Origin: Malachius bipustulatus
Lineage: Eukaryota; Arthropoda; Insecta; Coleoptera; Melyridae
Length of the DNA stretch: 64,000 nucleotides
Reading direction: 5' to 3'
Assembly: GCA_910589415.1 (NCBI GenBank)
Contig: OU342639.1
Location: 29,210,268 to 29,274,267 of the forward strand
The notes under the pieces were generated by a model. That model saw only the letters and a program-made list of their open reading frames with translations, had not been told where the DNA came from and ran no database searches. Positions 12,501 to 24,337 of the stretch are shown here, piece after piece; position 1 is the stretch's first letter; the number at the start of each line of letters is the position of its first letter. Both the position numbers and the translations under genes were made by a program.

Positions 12501-13423
12501 CTTTTCCTAACGGTGCAAAGAACAGTGTACTTCTCCACCGCAAGTCACTCGACTTTGACATCTCTAGATTTTTTTCTCAGGAGGTAATCAAGAATAAACT
12601 CAATATAAACTATTTTAAGCTAAAACCTATTTTTTCAATATTCACTTTTCAATAAACTGTCATTTTATTCGTCTTTAAACTTATTTTTTTTTTATTAAAT
12701 GTAACAGCTCGTTATTATGTGTGATAAAAATTTTCTATAGTAAAGAAAAGAAAAAAAAAACAAGAAAAAAAAAATATATACATGAATGATAAAAAAATTG
12801 ATAAAAAATAACTAAATAGAAAACAAAGTGGAAAAAATATATTGGTATATAAAAATGGAAAAATAAACTAACAAATGAGTAAATTTTGTAATGAATTAAC
12901 TGTTTATGAACGAATTAATTGTACCGACAACAGGACACACAGATCTGTACAGTGTTTAAGTTTTTTATTTTAGGTTTCCTATTGTCATCTAATGCAATTG
13001 AAATATGCCCTTTTTTTCTTCTGGCAGCCACGATGAGTAATTATTGTTTGTTTAATTAATTTATTTTTTTTTGTATAAATTTTAGCCAGAATGCTTGTAA
13101 AATAAATTTTGTGATTAAGCAGTTGTGTTTTATTAAATTAATAATTAAAAAATGTAAAGGTGTGAAGCAACTTTTTGAGTATAAGAAATTTATGCTACAG
13201 TACATATACAAGCGATGGTTCATCACTTATGACCATCATAGCAATAGAGGGCAATTTTAAAGATAAAAAAATTGAAACTTATTTGTAATTAATATAATAT
13301 GATATACCATAGAATGCATGGCATAATCAGGTTAGTATTTTTTTTTTCGTTTGGTCACCAGCCGTACAAAAATGTAATTTGGTGATAAAGTGACCAAAAT
13401 AAATTCAATTCTTCTTCAATACA
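12501..13423. other. AT-rich intergenic stretch, nothing recognised
   Basis: Mostly poly-A/T and low-complexity sequence. No frame or repeat structure that I can name. Confidence 0.4.
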
Positions 13424-13836
13424 TCCGTAGAAATCGATTAATAAAATCAAAATGTTGAAGATAAATATCAAGAAACTAACTACAAGCCTTCAATTAAATA
13501 AAATACATAAAAGATGGAAATTACAGGTAGAATGATTGATATGTGGTAGTAATAAAAGTGACCAATAAATCTGAATCAAATCCTTAACCAGCCTAATTAA
13601 GTGACCAATCCCCAATGTAAAGTGACATTGAACTCCAATGGGCATTCTTTAGTCTGACTGTTTATTTAGGATTTCTAGGGTAGACACATACCCCATTCAG
13701 GTTATTGGTCACTTTTATTGCAACCATAAATCAATAATTCTACCTGTCGATTTCCATATTTTATTTAATTAAAGACTTGTAATTAGTTTTTTGATATTCT
13801 TTTCAGCGATTTAGATTTTATTTTTGACGATGTATG
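13424..13836. mobile_element. foldback element with AAAAGTGACCAATAA inner arms
   Basis: The left arm, about 13424-13569 (AATATCAAGAAACTAACTAC ... TAATAAAAGTGACCAATAA), is repeated inverted at about 13700-13836 (TTATTGGTCACTTTTATTGC ... TAGTTTTTTGATATT). The arms have diverged by substitutions and small indels. No coding sequence. Confidence 0.7.
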
Positions 13837-14185
13837 GAATGATAGTCGATTTTTTTATTACTTATGCTCGAACAAAAAAAAAAATAACTAAACTAATTAT
13901 GCCATTCTAACGGCCCTATACAAATCCTCAAATTTTCCATCTTTGAACTGGTAAAGATAGATAAATATGTTTGTTTAATTAACAAAACCAAAATTAATTA
14001 AAATCTGCATTTAAATTGGAGAAAGCTTGTATTAGGCTTTGATTCAAGTAGATCATTAATATTAGTCACCGGGTGTTTTTCATATTTTTGTGTTTATTTT
14101 CCACATAAATTTTTTCATAAAACTTGCAATTTGGGGGGAAGGGAAGGGGGGCGCACTTTCAAACAGGGCGTCACTTTCCTATAAG

Positions 14186-14340
14186 CCGGCACTGGCCTTA
14201 CTTATGATTGCTGCTACATTTTTAAATTTGATGAGGGAAGATGCGCTTGAATTGATGAATACTTTGGAACTTACAGAAACTGATAAATCGAACGTGGATA
14301 AAGTAAAAGTGACATTTGAAACATATACAGGATGTCAGGA
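14186..14340 (+). pseudogene. gypsy-like gag fragment
   Basis: In the frame open from 14090, the residues ATFLNLMREDALELMNTLEL and TETDKSNVDKVKVTFETYTG follow the pattern of the capsid-like region of insect Ty3/gypsy-type Gag proteins (LL..IGEEALEVYNTF.LT...K.D...KVLEAFE.YC). The fragment is short, has no flanking LTR or pol that I can see, and stops at 14371. It is an old scrap, identified by pattern only. Confidence 0.45.
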
Positions 14341-14371
14341 ATTGGTAGAAGGCGTCCCTTTTTCAAGATAG

Positions 14372-15538
14372 ACGGCGTTAAAGAACATTTTATAAGAATT
14401 TTTTATCAATATATTCTGCTTTTCAAGATATTTAGAAAAAATTTGGAACAAATCTCTTTCTCATGATGACACACTTTTTGGTAGATTTTTTAATCACAGA
14501 GTTATTGTTTTTTTAGATCAAGCGTCATTTCTATTATTTTTTTCACTTGTAAAATTTTGATACATAGCTTGGTTTAGGACTTTAGGGGATTATTTCTCCA
14601 TTCCATTTATTTAATTATTTTCGAGCTATTACAGGGCAGGAACGTTTTTATGAATACGGACAGGAGTCCTTCTACTCTGGTATTATTTGGCATGAGACCT
14701 AGCTCAATCACCGTAGTTATGGTTATTAAAATGAAAAATGAACATAATAAAAATTTTATTTTCATCATTGGTACACAAGATCTTCAAGAGCATATGCTTA
14801 CATATTAGTTACAATAATCTAAGTACATATCATTATAGTGAACTAATATATTTATAAATATAAATAATAATTTATTTGTTCCAATTTCTTAAGAGACATA
14901 AAAGTAGGTAGGTATCACATGCTTTCTAATTAACACCTGTCTTACCCAAATAGAACTATAATAAAAAAATAGCTTTTCTTTTTTTCTCTAAAAAAATAAT
15001 ACACGATTTCAAAGAAATTAGCCCGAACAGCATTTTCAGCTAAAATTTCTTAACTAGGTACACAAATAATAATACTAAAAATAGTAAAAATGCATGTTCT
15101 GTCCTTTTTTTTTGCTTAATTTAGTTTTCTTTACCTTTGAGGTCTGGCAGTATTACATAATACAAGACAATAGGACAAATTTGGGTAAGACCTCAACAGG
15201 AAAAGTTATCGATTAAGCACTGTTTACCATGCTTTTCATATTGTACTAATTTGCTCTATGTGGATATGACCGATCATCTCATATGAAACACTTTTTTTTT
15301 TGCAAAAAATTACATTAAAGTTAAAAAAAATCAAGACTAGACGTAAAATAAATTCACCAACATAATTAATTGGGCATTATAAAAATGTACTTAAAATTTA
15401 ACAATATCACATTAGGATTGAATATGAAAATAATTTAAAACAATAATTATAACTATTTAGAGTACTGATGCATAGTCAATAAGTAGTCGATTCGTAACAA
15501 TCGAAGGGTGAGACACTGGCAATGAATGTGTACAACAG
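14372..15538. other. AT-rich intergenic stretch
   Basis: No gene or clear repeat recognised. Confidence 0.4.
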
Positions 15539-15599
15539 TGCCAAATATTTCCAAAAACATTGCCAAATATTTCCAAACATTGCCAAACATTTCCAAAGC
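15539..15599 (+). repeat. short tandem repeat, ~19-22 bp unit x3
   Basis: Three tandem units built on TGCCAAATATTTCCAAA and TGCCAAACATTTCCAAA, with slight spacing differences. A simple tandem repeat, not a CRISPR array. Confidence 0.7.
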
Positions 15600-15727
15600 T
15601 GTGTACATACATTTCCACAGAGTGTCCTACCCCTCGGTAACAATGTTAAATTTAGTTTTATGAAAGATAAACATCAGAACAAATTATTTAAAAATTTATG
15701 TAATTGACAGTCTTATTTTGTAATATG

Positions 15728-16031
15728 TATGTCTCGTATAATTTGTCCCAGTGAGTACCTACCTTATTGAAGAACCTGAAGGTGATATAGAAAAATGTTG
15801 TTTCCGTTTCGGACAATGAGATTTTTTTATAGCAAGGTACTAGTTTCAAAATGTTATACATAGTTATGAGGCTTAGTTACCTTGATGTGATGATGTCTAC
15901 CGCAATTTAAAAACACATAGGCATAGGTAGGATAGAAAAAAATCTCATTGTCCGAAACAACATTTATTCGAACCACCTTCAGGTTCTTCAAGTTCTTCAA
16001 TAAAGTACAGGGACAAGTTATATCAGACATA
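15728..16031. mobile_element. foldback element (TATGTCTCGTATAATTTGTC ends)
   Basis: The left arm runs from 15728 (TATGTCTCGTATAATTTGTC), with GAAGAACCTGAAGGTG and GTTTCGGACAATGAGATTTT inward. These blocks recur inverted at 15939-16031 (AAAATCTCATTGTCCGAAAC, CACCTTCAGGTTCTTC, GGGACAAGTTATATCAGACA). The arms are about 100 bp and the centre about 100 bp. Non-coding. Confidence 0.75.
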
Positions 16032-16081
16032 ATATAATTTACAAACTACAAAGTTTATTTAAGTCAAGCTAGCCCCGCTTT

Positions 16082-16761
16082 GGCCAGCCACGCTTTCATC
16101 CAGAGAGGTATTTTAAATAATTTCAAGTTTTTTATTTTTACCCTTACGTTTGTTTACTAGCTGCAGGTGCAGTTTGTGTCGAGATGTCGTTCGAAGCGGT
16201 TGCGGGTACCTCCAGAAGCTCCGAAAGCTCAAAAAAGCTCAAAATAGATGTAGGAAATTTCTGTGGTTTGACTAATAAGGATGTAGTGAATAATATTTTA
16301 CATGAATTCGATGACGATTTTTTTACTTGGGTTGTATTTCATATAAGTTTTTAGAATAAACTGTCTCATTTTGGAAAAAACTTTTTTCTTATTGTTCGTA
16401 ATTACGAGATATTTTATTAAATAAAAAAATATCATCAATAAATCATTCTTGATAGTTTGTTTTATTCTTTATGATTATAAAAACTCGATTCAAGGCAAAA
16501 AAGTTACATTAATAAAAAAATAATAGTCTGTCCACGACCGTCCATCTGCCATTGCAAAAATTCCCATCTTAGCGCCAACATATGTACAATTGGTGCCGTC
16601 CTTAAAGGGTCAATAATTTACTTGTGAAATTGCAAATATTTCGTTTGTTTTTATTGATAGCAGTTTTAATCATCGTGAGTTGAATAGTGAAAGGTTTTCG
16701 GCCAGGCAGAATTTAGATCAGAATAAGAACTCCAACATCCTGCCCAAAAGCGTGGCTGGCC
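16082..16761. mobile_element. 680-bp element with 15-bp GGCCAGCCACGCTTT inverted ends
   Basis: GGCCAGCCACGCTTT at 16082-16096 is matched exactly by its reverse complement, AAAGCGTGGCTGGCC, at 16747-16761. I see no target duplication. Unlike the foldbacks, the interior is unique sequence and contains a small plus-strand reading frame (16184-16354). The family is unknown to me. Confidence 0.5.
16184..16354 (+). CDS. 56-residue open frame inside the 680-bp element, unknown
   Basis: ATG at 16184 to TAG at 16352-16354. The composition looks protein-like: a serine/lysine-rich start (SRSSESSKKLKIDVGNF) followed by CGLTNKDVVNNILHEFDDDF with acidic and hydrophobic residues. An AATAAA signal begins one base after the stop (16355-16360). 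I do not recognise the protein. It could be the truncated N-terminus of a transposase, a captured host exon or a chance frame. Confidence 0.3.
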   Translation: MSFEAVAGTSRSSESSKKLKIDVGNFCGLTNKDVVNNILHEFDDDFFTWVVFHISF

Positions 16762-17844
16762 GATGAGTGGTAAAATTGACATGGGTCGAAAAACCAATGT
16801 GTATTATATAAAAAATTATTTTGTAATAAGTTACAGAAATGTATTCTTAAGATTTTTCATAGGAGAATTTGTTTTATAAATTTTTAAAATGATAAGTACC
16901 TATTAGTTTTCATTATCAATTAGATTTGATGTCACATCAACATAGCGACCAAGTTTTATAAACAGTCGACTCCTCCTAATTCCGATTATTAATTTTGATT
17001 GTAAAAGATTTGATTTGTGAAATCGAATATGATCATTTGCCAGTTAAACCTTCATTCTGCAAAACAGTAAACATAAAAAATTATTTACCTTATACATTTC
17101 ATAGAAATTTATTTTTTTGTTCATGCTCTCGAATTCAAACTTAAAGTAATTCCAAATGATTTATGAGAATTTAATTTAGGAAGAGTCGACGGTATTAAAC
17201 TTCTTACGCTGATATGTCTTTAATAAATTTCGAGTTAAATTTATAATTTACAGGATATGTAGTAGGAGTAGATGTGATCAATGATCATATAAAATATTTT
17301 GGTGATTTTAAATATTTCAAGTTGTATTTTTATTGTATGTTTATGTTGGTATGACTTGATATTTTATGGCACCTGAAAACTAAATTAAAAATATAACAAA
17401 TAATAAACAAATTTTCTAACGGTACTAAGACTAAGTACCTATGGCGTGGTTCTTGTTCTTTTTCTCATTTTAGTTTGATGCATCGTAATAGCCGAGTTGT
17501 ATATAATTATGTATTACAATTACATAAGTTGATCATACTGAGATCGATCCTAGAAACTCGTTGAAGAAAAAGAAAATCAGGGTACAAACTGCTGGAAACA
17601 TTAAAAACCTTCTTGCGCATCAATCGCAGAAATAGTGTATTTTTATGCGATTCAATTATGAATATTTTCACCGCTTTTTAAATTATTGGCTTTTTGAAAT
17701 TTTCCATAGTCATGTCATGTTAGCGTAGTGCTTTAATGTGAAAAATTTTCTGTGATAATTTCATTTCATTTCGTTTCAACACGTGCCTTAGAATGGATTT
17801 TTAAATTTAAAAATCAAAAAAATTGGCAAAATTTTACAATTTTG
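16762..17844. other. AT-rich intergenic stretch
   Basis: No gene or repeat that I can support. Confidence 0.4.
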
Positions 17845-19240
17845 TCCCTTTTCCTATGCCCGCCACTGGCTAACTTTACTTGAAAAATACTATTTTTTAC
17901 ACTACCTTTAATAAATTCGGAAAAAACTGAAAGGAGAGTTTTTAAAACCGAAAGTTTGAAATTTTAGAGGAATAAACATCATTTAAAAATATTCGAATTT
18001 TTATATTTGCTTCTTGAAATTTTTGAAGGTTAAATATGCTATTAGTATAGTTGTCTACTATCAAAATTTCCGTTCTATTCCTTCAAAAATAAGCTCATGA
18101 ATGTTTATAGAAATGTAGACATTTTTACCCTTTTCCTACCCACGCCTCTGGCTTATTAATAGAAATGATGCAAATTGTACTGCATTAGCTCAAATTTCAA
18201 ATAAGTTTATTCCAATCTTGTTAATTTTGTTTAAAAGTTTTTGATCTTGCCTATTTAGGGGTTCAAAATCTAGCCATTTTCCAAAAATTGAAAAGGCCGC
18301 CATTTTGGAATGTCTTTACCTATTTTACTCAAATACAGTACCAGACGACTACTTTAGGGTATCTTACTACCAAAAAAATTTCAGCGCTCTAGATTGAAAA
18401 CTTCGACCAGAAACCGTGCCTCACGGACGGTTTTTTTTCTGAAATTCGGAGGGACATCCTGTAGAAGTAACACAACTCTAGGAAAATGTTTTTTACGAAA
18501 ATCAAACGTCAGCCCTAAGGTTGATAAGAGTAAAAAATTTCGTTCATTAATCTTGAAAGATGAAGCTACAGGAGCGTTTTTAAAAATTTAGAGAAATTAA
18601 TTTATAAAAAACATCATGTAAAAAAAATCGAATATCTCCGCCATTTTTCTTATTTACTTTTTGAAATTCTCAAGGGTTTAAGTCTATTAGTATAGTTGTC
18701 TACTGTAAAAATTTCAGTTTAATTACTTCAAAAATGTGCTCATAAATTGTTGGAGAAATTTAGCCATTTTTACCCTTTTCCTACCCACGCCACTGGCTTA
18801 TTAATAGAAAAAATGCAAATTTTATTGCATGAAATTAAATTTCAAGTCATTTACTTCCAATATTGTGAATTTGATATAAAACTCTTTTTTTATCTAGCTT
18901 ATACAGGGGTTCAAAAAATAGTCCTTTTTCCAAAAATTAAAATGGCCGCCATTTTGAAACGGCTCGATCGATTTTGCTCAAGTGCAATACCAGACCACTC
19001 CTTGTGGATATCTTACTTCCACAAAAATTTCAGTCTCCTAGATTGAAAACTGCGACCTGAAATGAGGTGACAAAAACCGGATACCTGGAATTTTGAAGGG
19101 ACACCCTGTAGAAGTGATGGGACTTTTGGAAAGTTTTTCAACGAAAATCCAACGTCATTCCCAAGCTTTACAAGGACCCAAAATTTCGTTCACTAATCTT
19201 AAAAGATAAAGCCACAGGAGCGTTTTTAAAATCGAAATTT
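17845..19240. repeat. ~646-bp tandem duplication plus partial third unit
   Basis: The block starting CCCTTTTCCTACCCACGCC occurs at 18128 and 18772 (spacing ~644), and its end block AGGAGCGTTTTTA occurs at 18571 and 19217 (spacing 646). The intervening landmarks GGGGTTCA, AAATGGCCGCCATTTTG-like, CTAGATTGAAAACT and CATCCTGTAGAAGT / CACCCTGTAGAAGT recur in order. A third, earlier start (CCCTTTTCCTATGCCCGCC, 17847) runs only ~280 bp before the first full unit. Units have diverged by substitutions and indels. The small frames at 18394-18591 and 18747-19046 lie in it and are not convincing genes. Confidence 0.75.
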
Positions 19241-19254
19241 CGCGATTTTGGAGA

Positions 19255-19295
19255 AATATATAAATATATAAATATATAAATATATATATATATAT
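19255..19295. repeat. (TATAAA)n/(TA)n microsatellite
   Basis: Runs of ATATATAA followed by pure TA dinucleotides. Confidence 0.8.
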
Positions 19296-19973
19296 CGTGG
19301 GCAGGTGAATTTTGGAAAACTACTTTTTCGTGATCTGGGGGTCACGATCGGTGGACATTTGATGAGTTTGGGTGATTTTTGGAAAGTGATGTCGTCCTCA
19401 ATAGTGTATTTTTTTGTTAAAAAATACACTAAAAGACTTATTTGGATGCATAGAGCATAGAGCAGCCTCTGGTAGCGCTATGCTACCTTGTCACTTACTC
19501 TATGAACTCTGTATGACTTGAATAATAATGGCTGACACTGATGCAGTACACTTGCAAGTTGTTTTATTATTTAATCCCGAATTAATTCACAATTAAAGTC
19601 TAATTTCACTCAGTTTTAACAAAAACTTGGACGGGTGGTCATAAATATGAAGAGAATTCAAATAATTTAATGCTCACAACAGGTCACCAGCATCATACTG
19701 TTTTGAATTCAGATAAAGTTTCTTTTAATTTATTTCATAAAAACAAGCGATTTGAAAAATATTTCTACTTTACAGTTTGGTGCTTACCATGTTTTGCCAA
19801 CAAACAGTTTAATGGCACAAGATAAAAAAAAAACTATTTGAGTAACTGAACTGACCGAATCAAGTCAGTAAATAAGTACTTATACATCAAGTGATGGAAA
19901 GTTTCAGTTAAGATCTGATATTAAAAATACAGCTTCAAATTACTCAATATAAAACATAACAACTAAATTTAAA
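19296..19973. other. 3' flank of the complete SLC41 gene
   Basis: Downstream side of the minus-strand SLC41 gene. A minus-strand AATAAA (TTTATT at 19729-19734 on the plus strand), about 240 nt past the stop, is a reasonable poly(A) signal. No other gene seen. Confidence 0.4.
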
Positions 19974-21491
19974 TCAATCACCAACATCACTATCTCTGTC
20001 TCCTATAAGGAATAATATTTCAAAGGCAAGACCTAATAGGAGAGTCCCTAATAAATCTCCTATGGCAGTGAGGTAGGGGATAGCTGAGTTGTCAGGATCG
20101 ACCTCAGCTTTCCACATACTCAACGTCATAACTTGAGCAATGTATAACAACAGAAACACTTGCAGTAATACTGCTGACAGATAAATAACTAGGAACGTAG
20201 CTGTGAACGAAGTATGGCCAGCCTGTAGATAACTTATTGTGTAAGAGAATATCAAATGTCCAGGTATCACCATCAGCATAAGCATTCTTGCAGTACCAGA
20301 ATGAGCGGTTTGTTTGTTACTGCAAAACGCTGAACATGGACTGATACACACCTGCATATGCCTGGGCAGCCGGCCTGGCTTCCCCCTACTATGCAATTCT
20401 GTTGAAATTCTACTAGCCTGGACGGCGACTAAGTTTCCGCCGACACCGTTTATCACCAACTGGAATACTGCTACACCTTTATATCTACTCACGGTGAAAT
20501 CTAGAATTAAGCCTCCTATACTGCTGATCACCATGGCAGCTATCACTGGACTCCATCCGCTGAAGAGCACCTCGTAAGTGTGCTCGTTCTTACTAGCGAT
20601 CCAAGCCCAAAGTGGAACCATAATCAAACCCAAGACAATCAACATGGTGGTCAGCCAGGGATGACTATCCAGAGTGTTGTAGAAAATCGATGCAATCCAG
20701 GAGAGACAGGCCAGCGTTGTCAGATCTCCCAGGCTAGCAGCGATGGGTGTAGCGACATTATCAGGATTGATTTTAAAATATCTTGAAGACATTATCACCG
20801 CGACCATTATTAAACCTAGAACGAAACTGGCCCCGAAAGCAGTCACAACACTACTGGCACATAACAGTAACGCATGTTTTATATTCACAACTCCCGATGG
20901 GACCCAACCAAACACTACTGCAGCTATAGATGCTAGAAATCCCACGACAATCGCTTGACATAGAATCAGAGCAATATTTCCAAAGATCAGACTCAATTTC
21001 TCTTTTCTCGTATCCAAATGGCCCAAATTTGCATGCGTTGAAAGACGAGATGCTAACGTCATCTCTAGGTTGCCCTTGAGTCCTAAGAGAGCAGGAACAA
21101 GGATGTAGACCTCGGAGATGTCTCTGTATACAGGCCAGTGTTGAACTTTGTCTAACAGGAGACTCGCAGCTACCATTCCAAAGCCGGCTAAGAGGAACGG
21201 TATGAACATCTGAATGGCGGTAACCCATACTGATTCCGTGTGGATCGGAGCGAATTCAAGCTGACCATCCCCGTTTAGCAGCATGCTGGAATCGGAGCCC
21301 GATTCTGGCTCTTCATCGTCCTCCTGCAATTACAAAATCATTACCTACTGCCAATTTGAGAATTTCGGATTTTATAATACCACTGAGGTGTATCCTTGGT
21401 TCATGTCAGAGGATCTGTTTGATTGGTCTACATTTTGCCTAATGCTACTGCGGTGTTTTAAGGTCGAGTTGTAGCTCTTATCTAATTCCAT
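19974..21491 (-). CDS. SLC41: SLC41-family magnesium transporter, complete
   Basis: Predicted 486-residue Mg2+ transporter (human SLC41A1 is of similar length). Coding exons are 21381-21491 and 19974-21323, joined across a 57-bp intron (donor GTG|GTATTA, acceptor TTGCAG|GAG, phase 0). The ATG at 21489-21491 (MELDKSYN) lies in an exon whose own acceptor (TTTTGCAG) is at 21518, so a 5' noncoding exon is expected further right. A polar N-terminus is followed by two MgtE-like halves with about ten hydrophobic helices. The first half has NPDNVATPIAASLGDLTT and the second DPDNSAIPYLTAIGDLLGTL, the paired acidic signature loops of the family. Almost the whole protein is in one exon, whereas the paralogue at 57-371 has an intron after its first helix. 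Transport of Mg2+ is inferred from the family. Confidence 0.95.
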
Positions 21492-23376
21492 CACAGGTGA
21501 TGATAATCGCTGCTGACCTGCAAAATATAGGTAAACATCATACCACTTCATTTGAAAGTTTTTTCTTGCTAGTCGCGTCAATACAAGCCGATTTCATGCT
21601 TTTTAACGTTTCACCAATTATTAGTTATCAATAATTACATAATATCAACTGATTTTAATCAATATTAAGGTACCATTTAAGAAAAAGTTAATAAAATCAC
21701 ACATGTTTTATGGGTAATTAATAGTCCTATCCTATGAGGTCATCCATTTTTAAATTTCTTTCATGATTAAAAAATAAAAACCTAACCTAATCCTAAAGCC
21801 TAAAAACGATGCTGCTGAGTCTGTGGCAGTGACTAGAGATACTACAACGCACCGGTATGCCGATAGACGATGACGCGCAGGCTGCGTTCCGGTCTTGTGA
21901 CGTCACGTGGTTCAAAGACTACACCATGAGATTCCTCATATTTTATCTTTTTTATTGTCAGGAATAAATAAATAATTCTTTGTGGGCTTGCATAAGTCGG
22001 CAACAGCTATCCATGCACCGTTTAAAAGATTTTTAAGGCCAACTAAATTCCAGAGTTTTCATTGTCAACTTTTGTTTTTCTTGTAGCCGCCATTGTTTTT
22101 TTATGCCGTTTGGTACAAAAAAAATCATGAAAATCAAAATTCAATAACATTTAAAAGATTTGTAAAAATTTCATTTTATTTTTTTCGAAAAAAAATGGAA
22201 GATTTTTCCATAATAGATTTAGCACAAAGAAAAACACAAACAAAAAGGATCGAAGCAATATAATTTGACATTTATTTTATAAACAACCTCGACGCGATTA
22301 ATTTTTTAAGTCAAAATAAAACCACATGACGTCATTGCGCAGTAGTTGACCAAAATAGAAAACGCTATCATACCGTGTATATGTGTAACGTGGTTCCACC
22401 ATAGCCGCTACTTTTGACTGATGGTTTATAAGACCCGTGTTATAATGAAAAAACAACACTGTTTTGACTTTTGATGTTCATTACACAACGGAGGTACTTA
22501 TGTGCAAAGGGGCAAAGGCTCACTTTCAGGCTATGCAAATTGTTTTGTAATTGTAAACTTTCATATAAGGGATTCGTGGGATAAAATATAAGGGATAAAA
22601 TTATTTGTTCTATACGCTAACGCTATCGGGAGTAGATAAAATATAGTACAATATCTCGAGTTGAAAGATATATGTAGTGTGTGTCTGGATAATGGGGGTA
22701 GTAATAACAATACCGCAATTAAGTGTCACTCTATTTACTATCAAAATAACTAGCTTTGGATAACGTTGATCTTTATCTTTTATTACAATGTCCCACTTAC
22801 AGAACGTACGATATATGAACAGCTAAAATTCTCAGAAAAGAATTAATCGATAACGTTTTCTTATAGACACGCCGACACGCGACCGTCATTGCAACAAATT
22901 TAACTAAACTATAGATCTTATGATCTTAACCTAGAATATTGCTGCTATAATAATATTGCTACGGTCTTACACTTTATTTATTTAAAATTTAAAAGTCTTA
23001 CAAAATTGTTTATTCTTTAACACAACTATTATAAATCTCCCTATAATAATATTCTCCAAATCTAAATAATTAACACACTGTCCTGTCACTACTAACAAGG
23101 TAACAAAACAAGTTAACAACAACTATGCTCTTTCACTTCACTCTGGCACAGCTCACAATCACTTCACTCTGTTTTCTACTCTATATGTCTACCTAACTAT
23201 CCTGTACTTCAGCTGTCATCTACTTCCAAATAGACTTATCCGTGTTCTCGAACATGCGCAGAACGCAGACCCATTTTGGTGTTTAGTAGAATGTGAGTTA
23301 CACTCTTACACTGGCCGGGTCAAAATTTGACAACTGACATTGGGTGTGTCAGTGTCAAAACATCAACTCTCTTATT
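21492..23376. promoter_or_regulatory. upstream region of SLC41 (divergent from Smyd4), CRE/E-box motifs
   Basis: The exon's untranslated part runs to 21517. Further up, a GC-richer patch at 21830-21915 contains TGACGTCA (21898-21905) overlapping the E-box CACGTG (21904-21909). Another TGACGTCA lies at 22327-22334. These fit a promoter or enhancer for the minus-strand SLC41 gene, but no TATA or initiator decides a start site, and the noncoding first exon was not located. The remainder is AT-rich and without a recognised gene. Confidence 0.35.
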
Positions 23377-23459
23377 AACCTCTATGGGCTCATAACTTGA
23401 AGCTGGCCAAGTGCACAAATGTGCGTAAGCCATCAAGAAAGAAGAAGAACCTCTATGGG
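23377..23459. mobile_element. 59-bp retroposed fragment with 12-bp target duplication
   Basis: AACCTCTATGGG occurs exactly at 23377-23388 and 23448-23459, flanking 59 bp that end in AAGAAAGAAGAAG. This looks like the 5'-truncated 3' end of a non-LTR retroposon or SINE with a purine-rich tail. Too short to name the family. Confidence 0.55.
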
Positions 23460-23661
23460 ATTATTTTATTATAAATTCTCCAGCGTCTCTGAAGTCTGGA
23501 ATTGAGTTTGAGTTTGTTTCTGTAGTTTTTTAAAAACTACATGTAGTTTTTCCTGTAGTAGGGTACTTACTTCCGAACTCTAATCATGAGTTGTGAAGAA
23601 GCAAACGATTATTGCGCTCAAGACGGAGAAGAAACGATCCCTCAATCCCTCAAACCTCAAA

Positions 23662-24125
23662 CAGCGTTGTTTCAGTGCCGTCCTATTTTGTACTGCATAT
23701 TTTAGTGAAATTGTACAACTTTGACTGAAAACGTACAACTACTGAAATAATACTCTGGCGCATGCGCATAAAGCCCTCGCGCGTGGTAAAATAATGTTTT
23801 TTTTGTAAAATGATTGGCGCCAATATATGAATTATTTTCTAGTATTGTATTTCTTGCCTTTGTGAAACTTATTTTTTTGTAATTTTGCCATGAGAGGAAC
23901 AATCGATACCTGAAATTGGAGGATAAATTAAGTAAATACCTAAGTGGAATTTTTTCCAAAGTTCTGACATTTTGAATGACTTTTCCCCAGTATTTACGTT
24001 ATTTTTACAAAATTGTGAAAATGTACAACATTTGGGCTAATTTTTCTATTGTCGTACTAACGTACAACAAAACTCCCGAATGTACAACATTCGGTACAAT
24101 AATTGTACAACATTGAACAACGCTG
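23662..24125. mobile_element. hAT-type MITE with 8-bp target duplication (464 bp)
   Basis: The ends CAGCGTTGTTTCAGTG and CATTGAACAACGCTG form an imperfect terminal inverted repeat (first ten bases exact). ACCTCAAA flanks it exactly on both sides (23654-23661 and 24126-24133), the 8-bp duplication typical of hAT transposons. The heptamer GTACAAC occurs twice near the left end and four times near the right end, as expected for subterminal transposase-binding repeats. No transposase remains; the 85-codon minus-strand frame at 23702-23959 lies inside and is not a gene. Confidence 0.85.
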
Positions 24126-24337
24126 ACCTCAAACAGTGAAGTACGAGGATATTATAACGGGGCTCGCCTGAACTAGCGCCAAGCGCCAAGCTCTAGCGCC
24201 GAGAGTACATATTCCCGTGCAGTGTTGCCACGTCGATGCGAATTTCTACAATCACTTCAGTATGGGACTTTAAACGACTTTTGTGAATTTAATTGGCAAT
24301 GAACCTCGAATTATTACAAATTAGTCTTAGACAAGTA

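Noticed and set aside
12253..12561. 102-codon minus-strand frame
   Set aside because: The plus strand there reads as a transposase (DEATF block), so this is its antisense.
15539..15599. CRISPR-like short repeats
   Set aside because: Units are directly tandem without spacers, in a eukaryotic genome.
20314..21228. Frames of 60-125 codons on both strands within the SLC41 exon
   Set aside because: Shadows of the 450-codon SLC41 frame.
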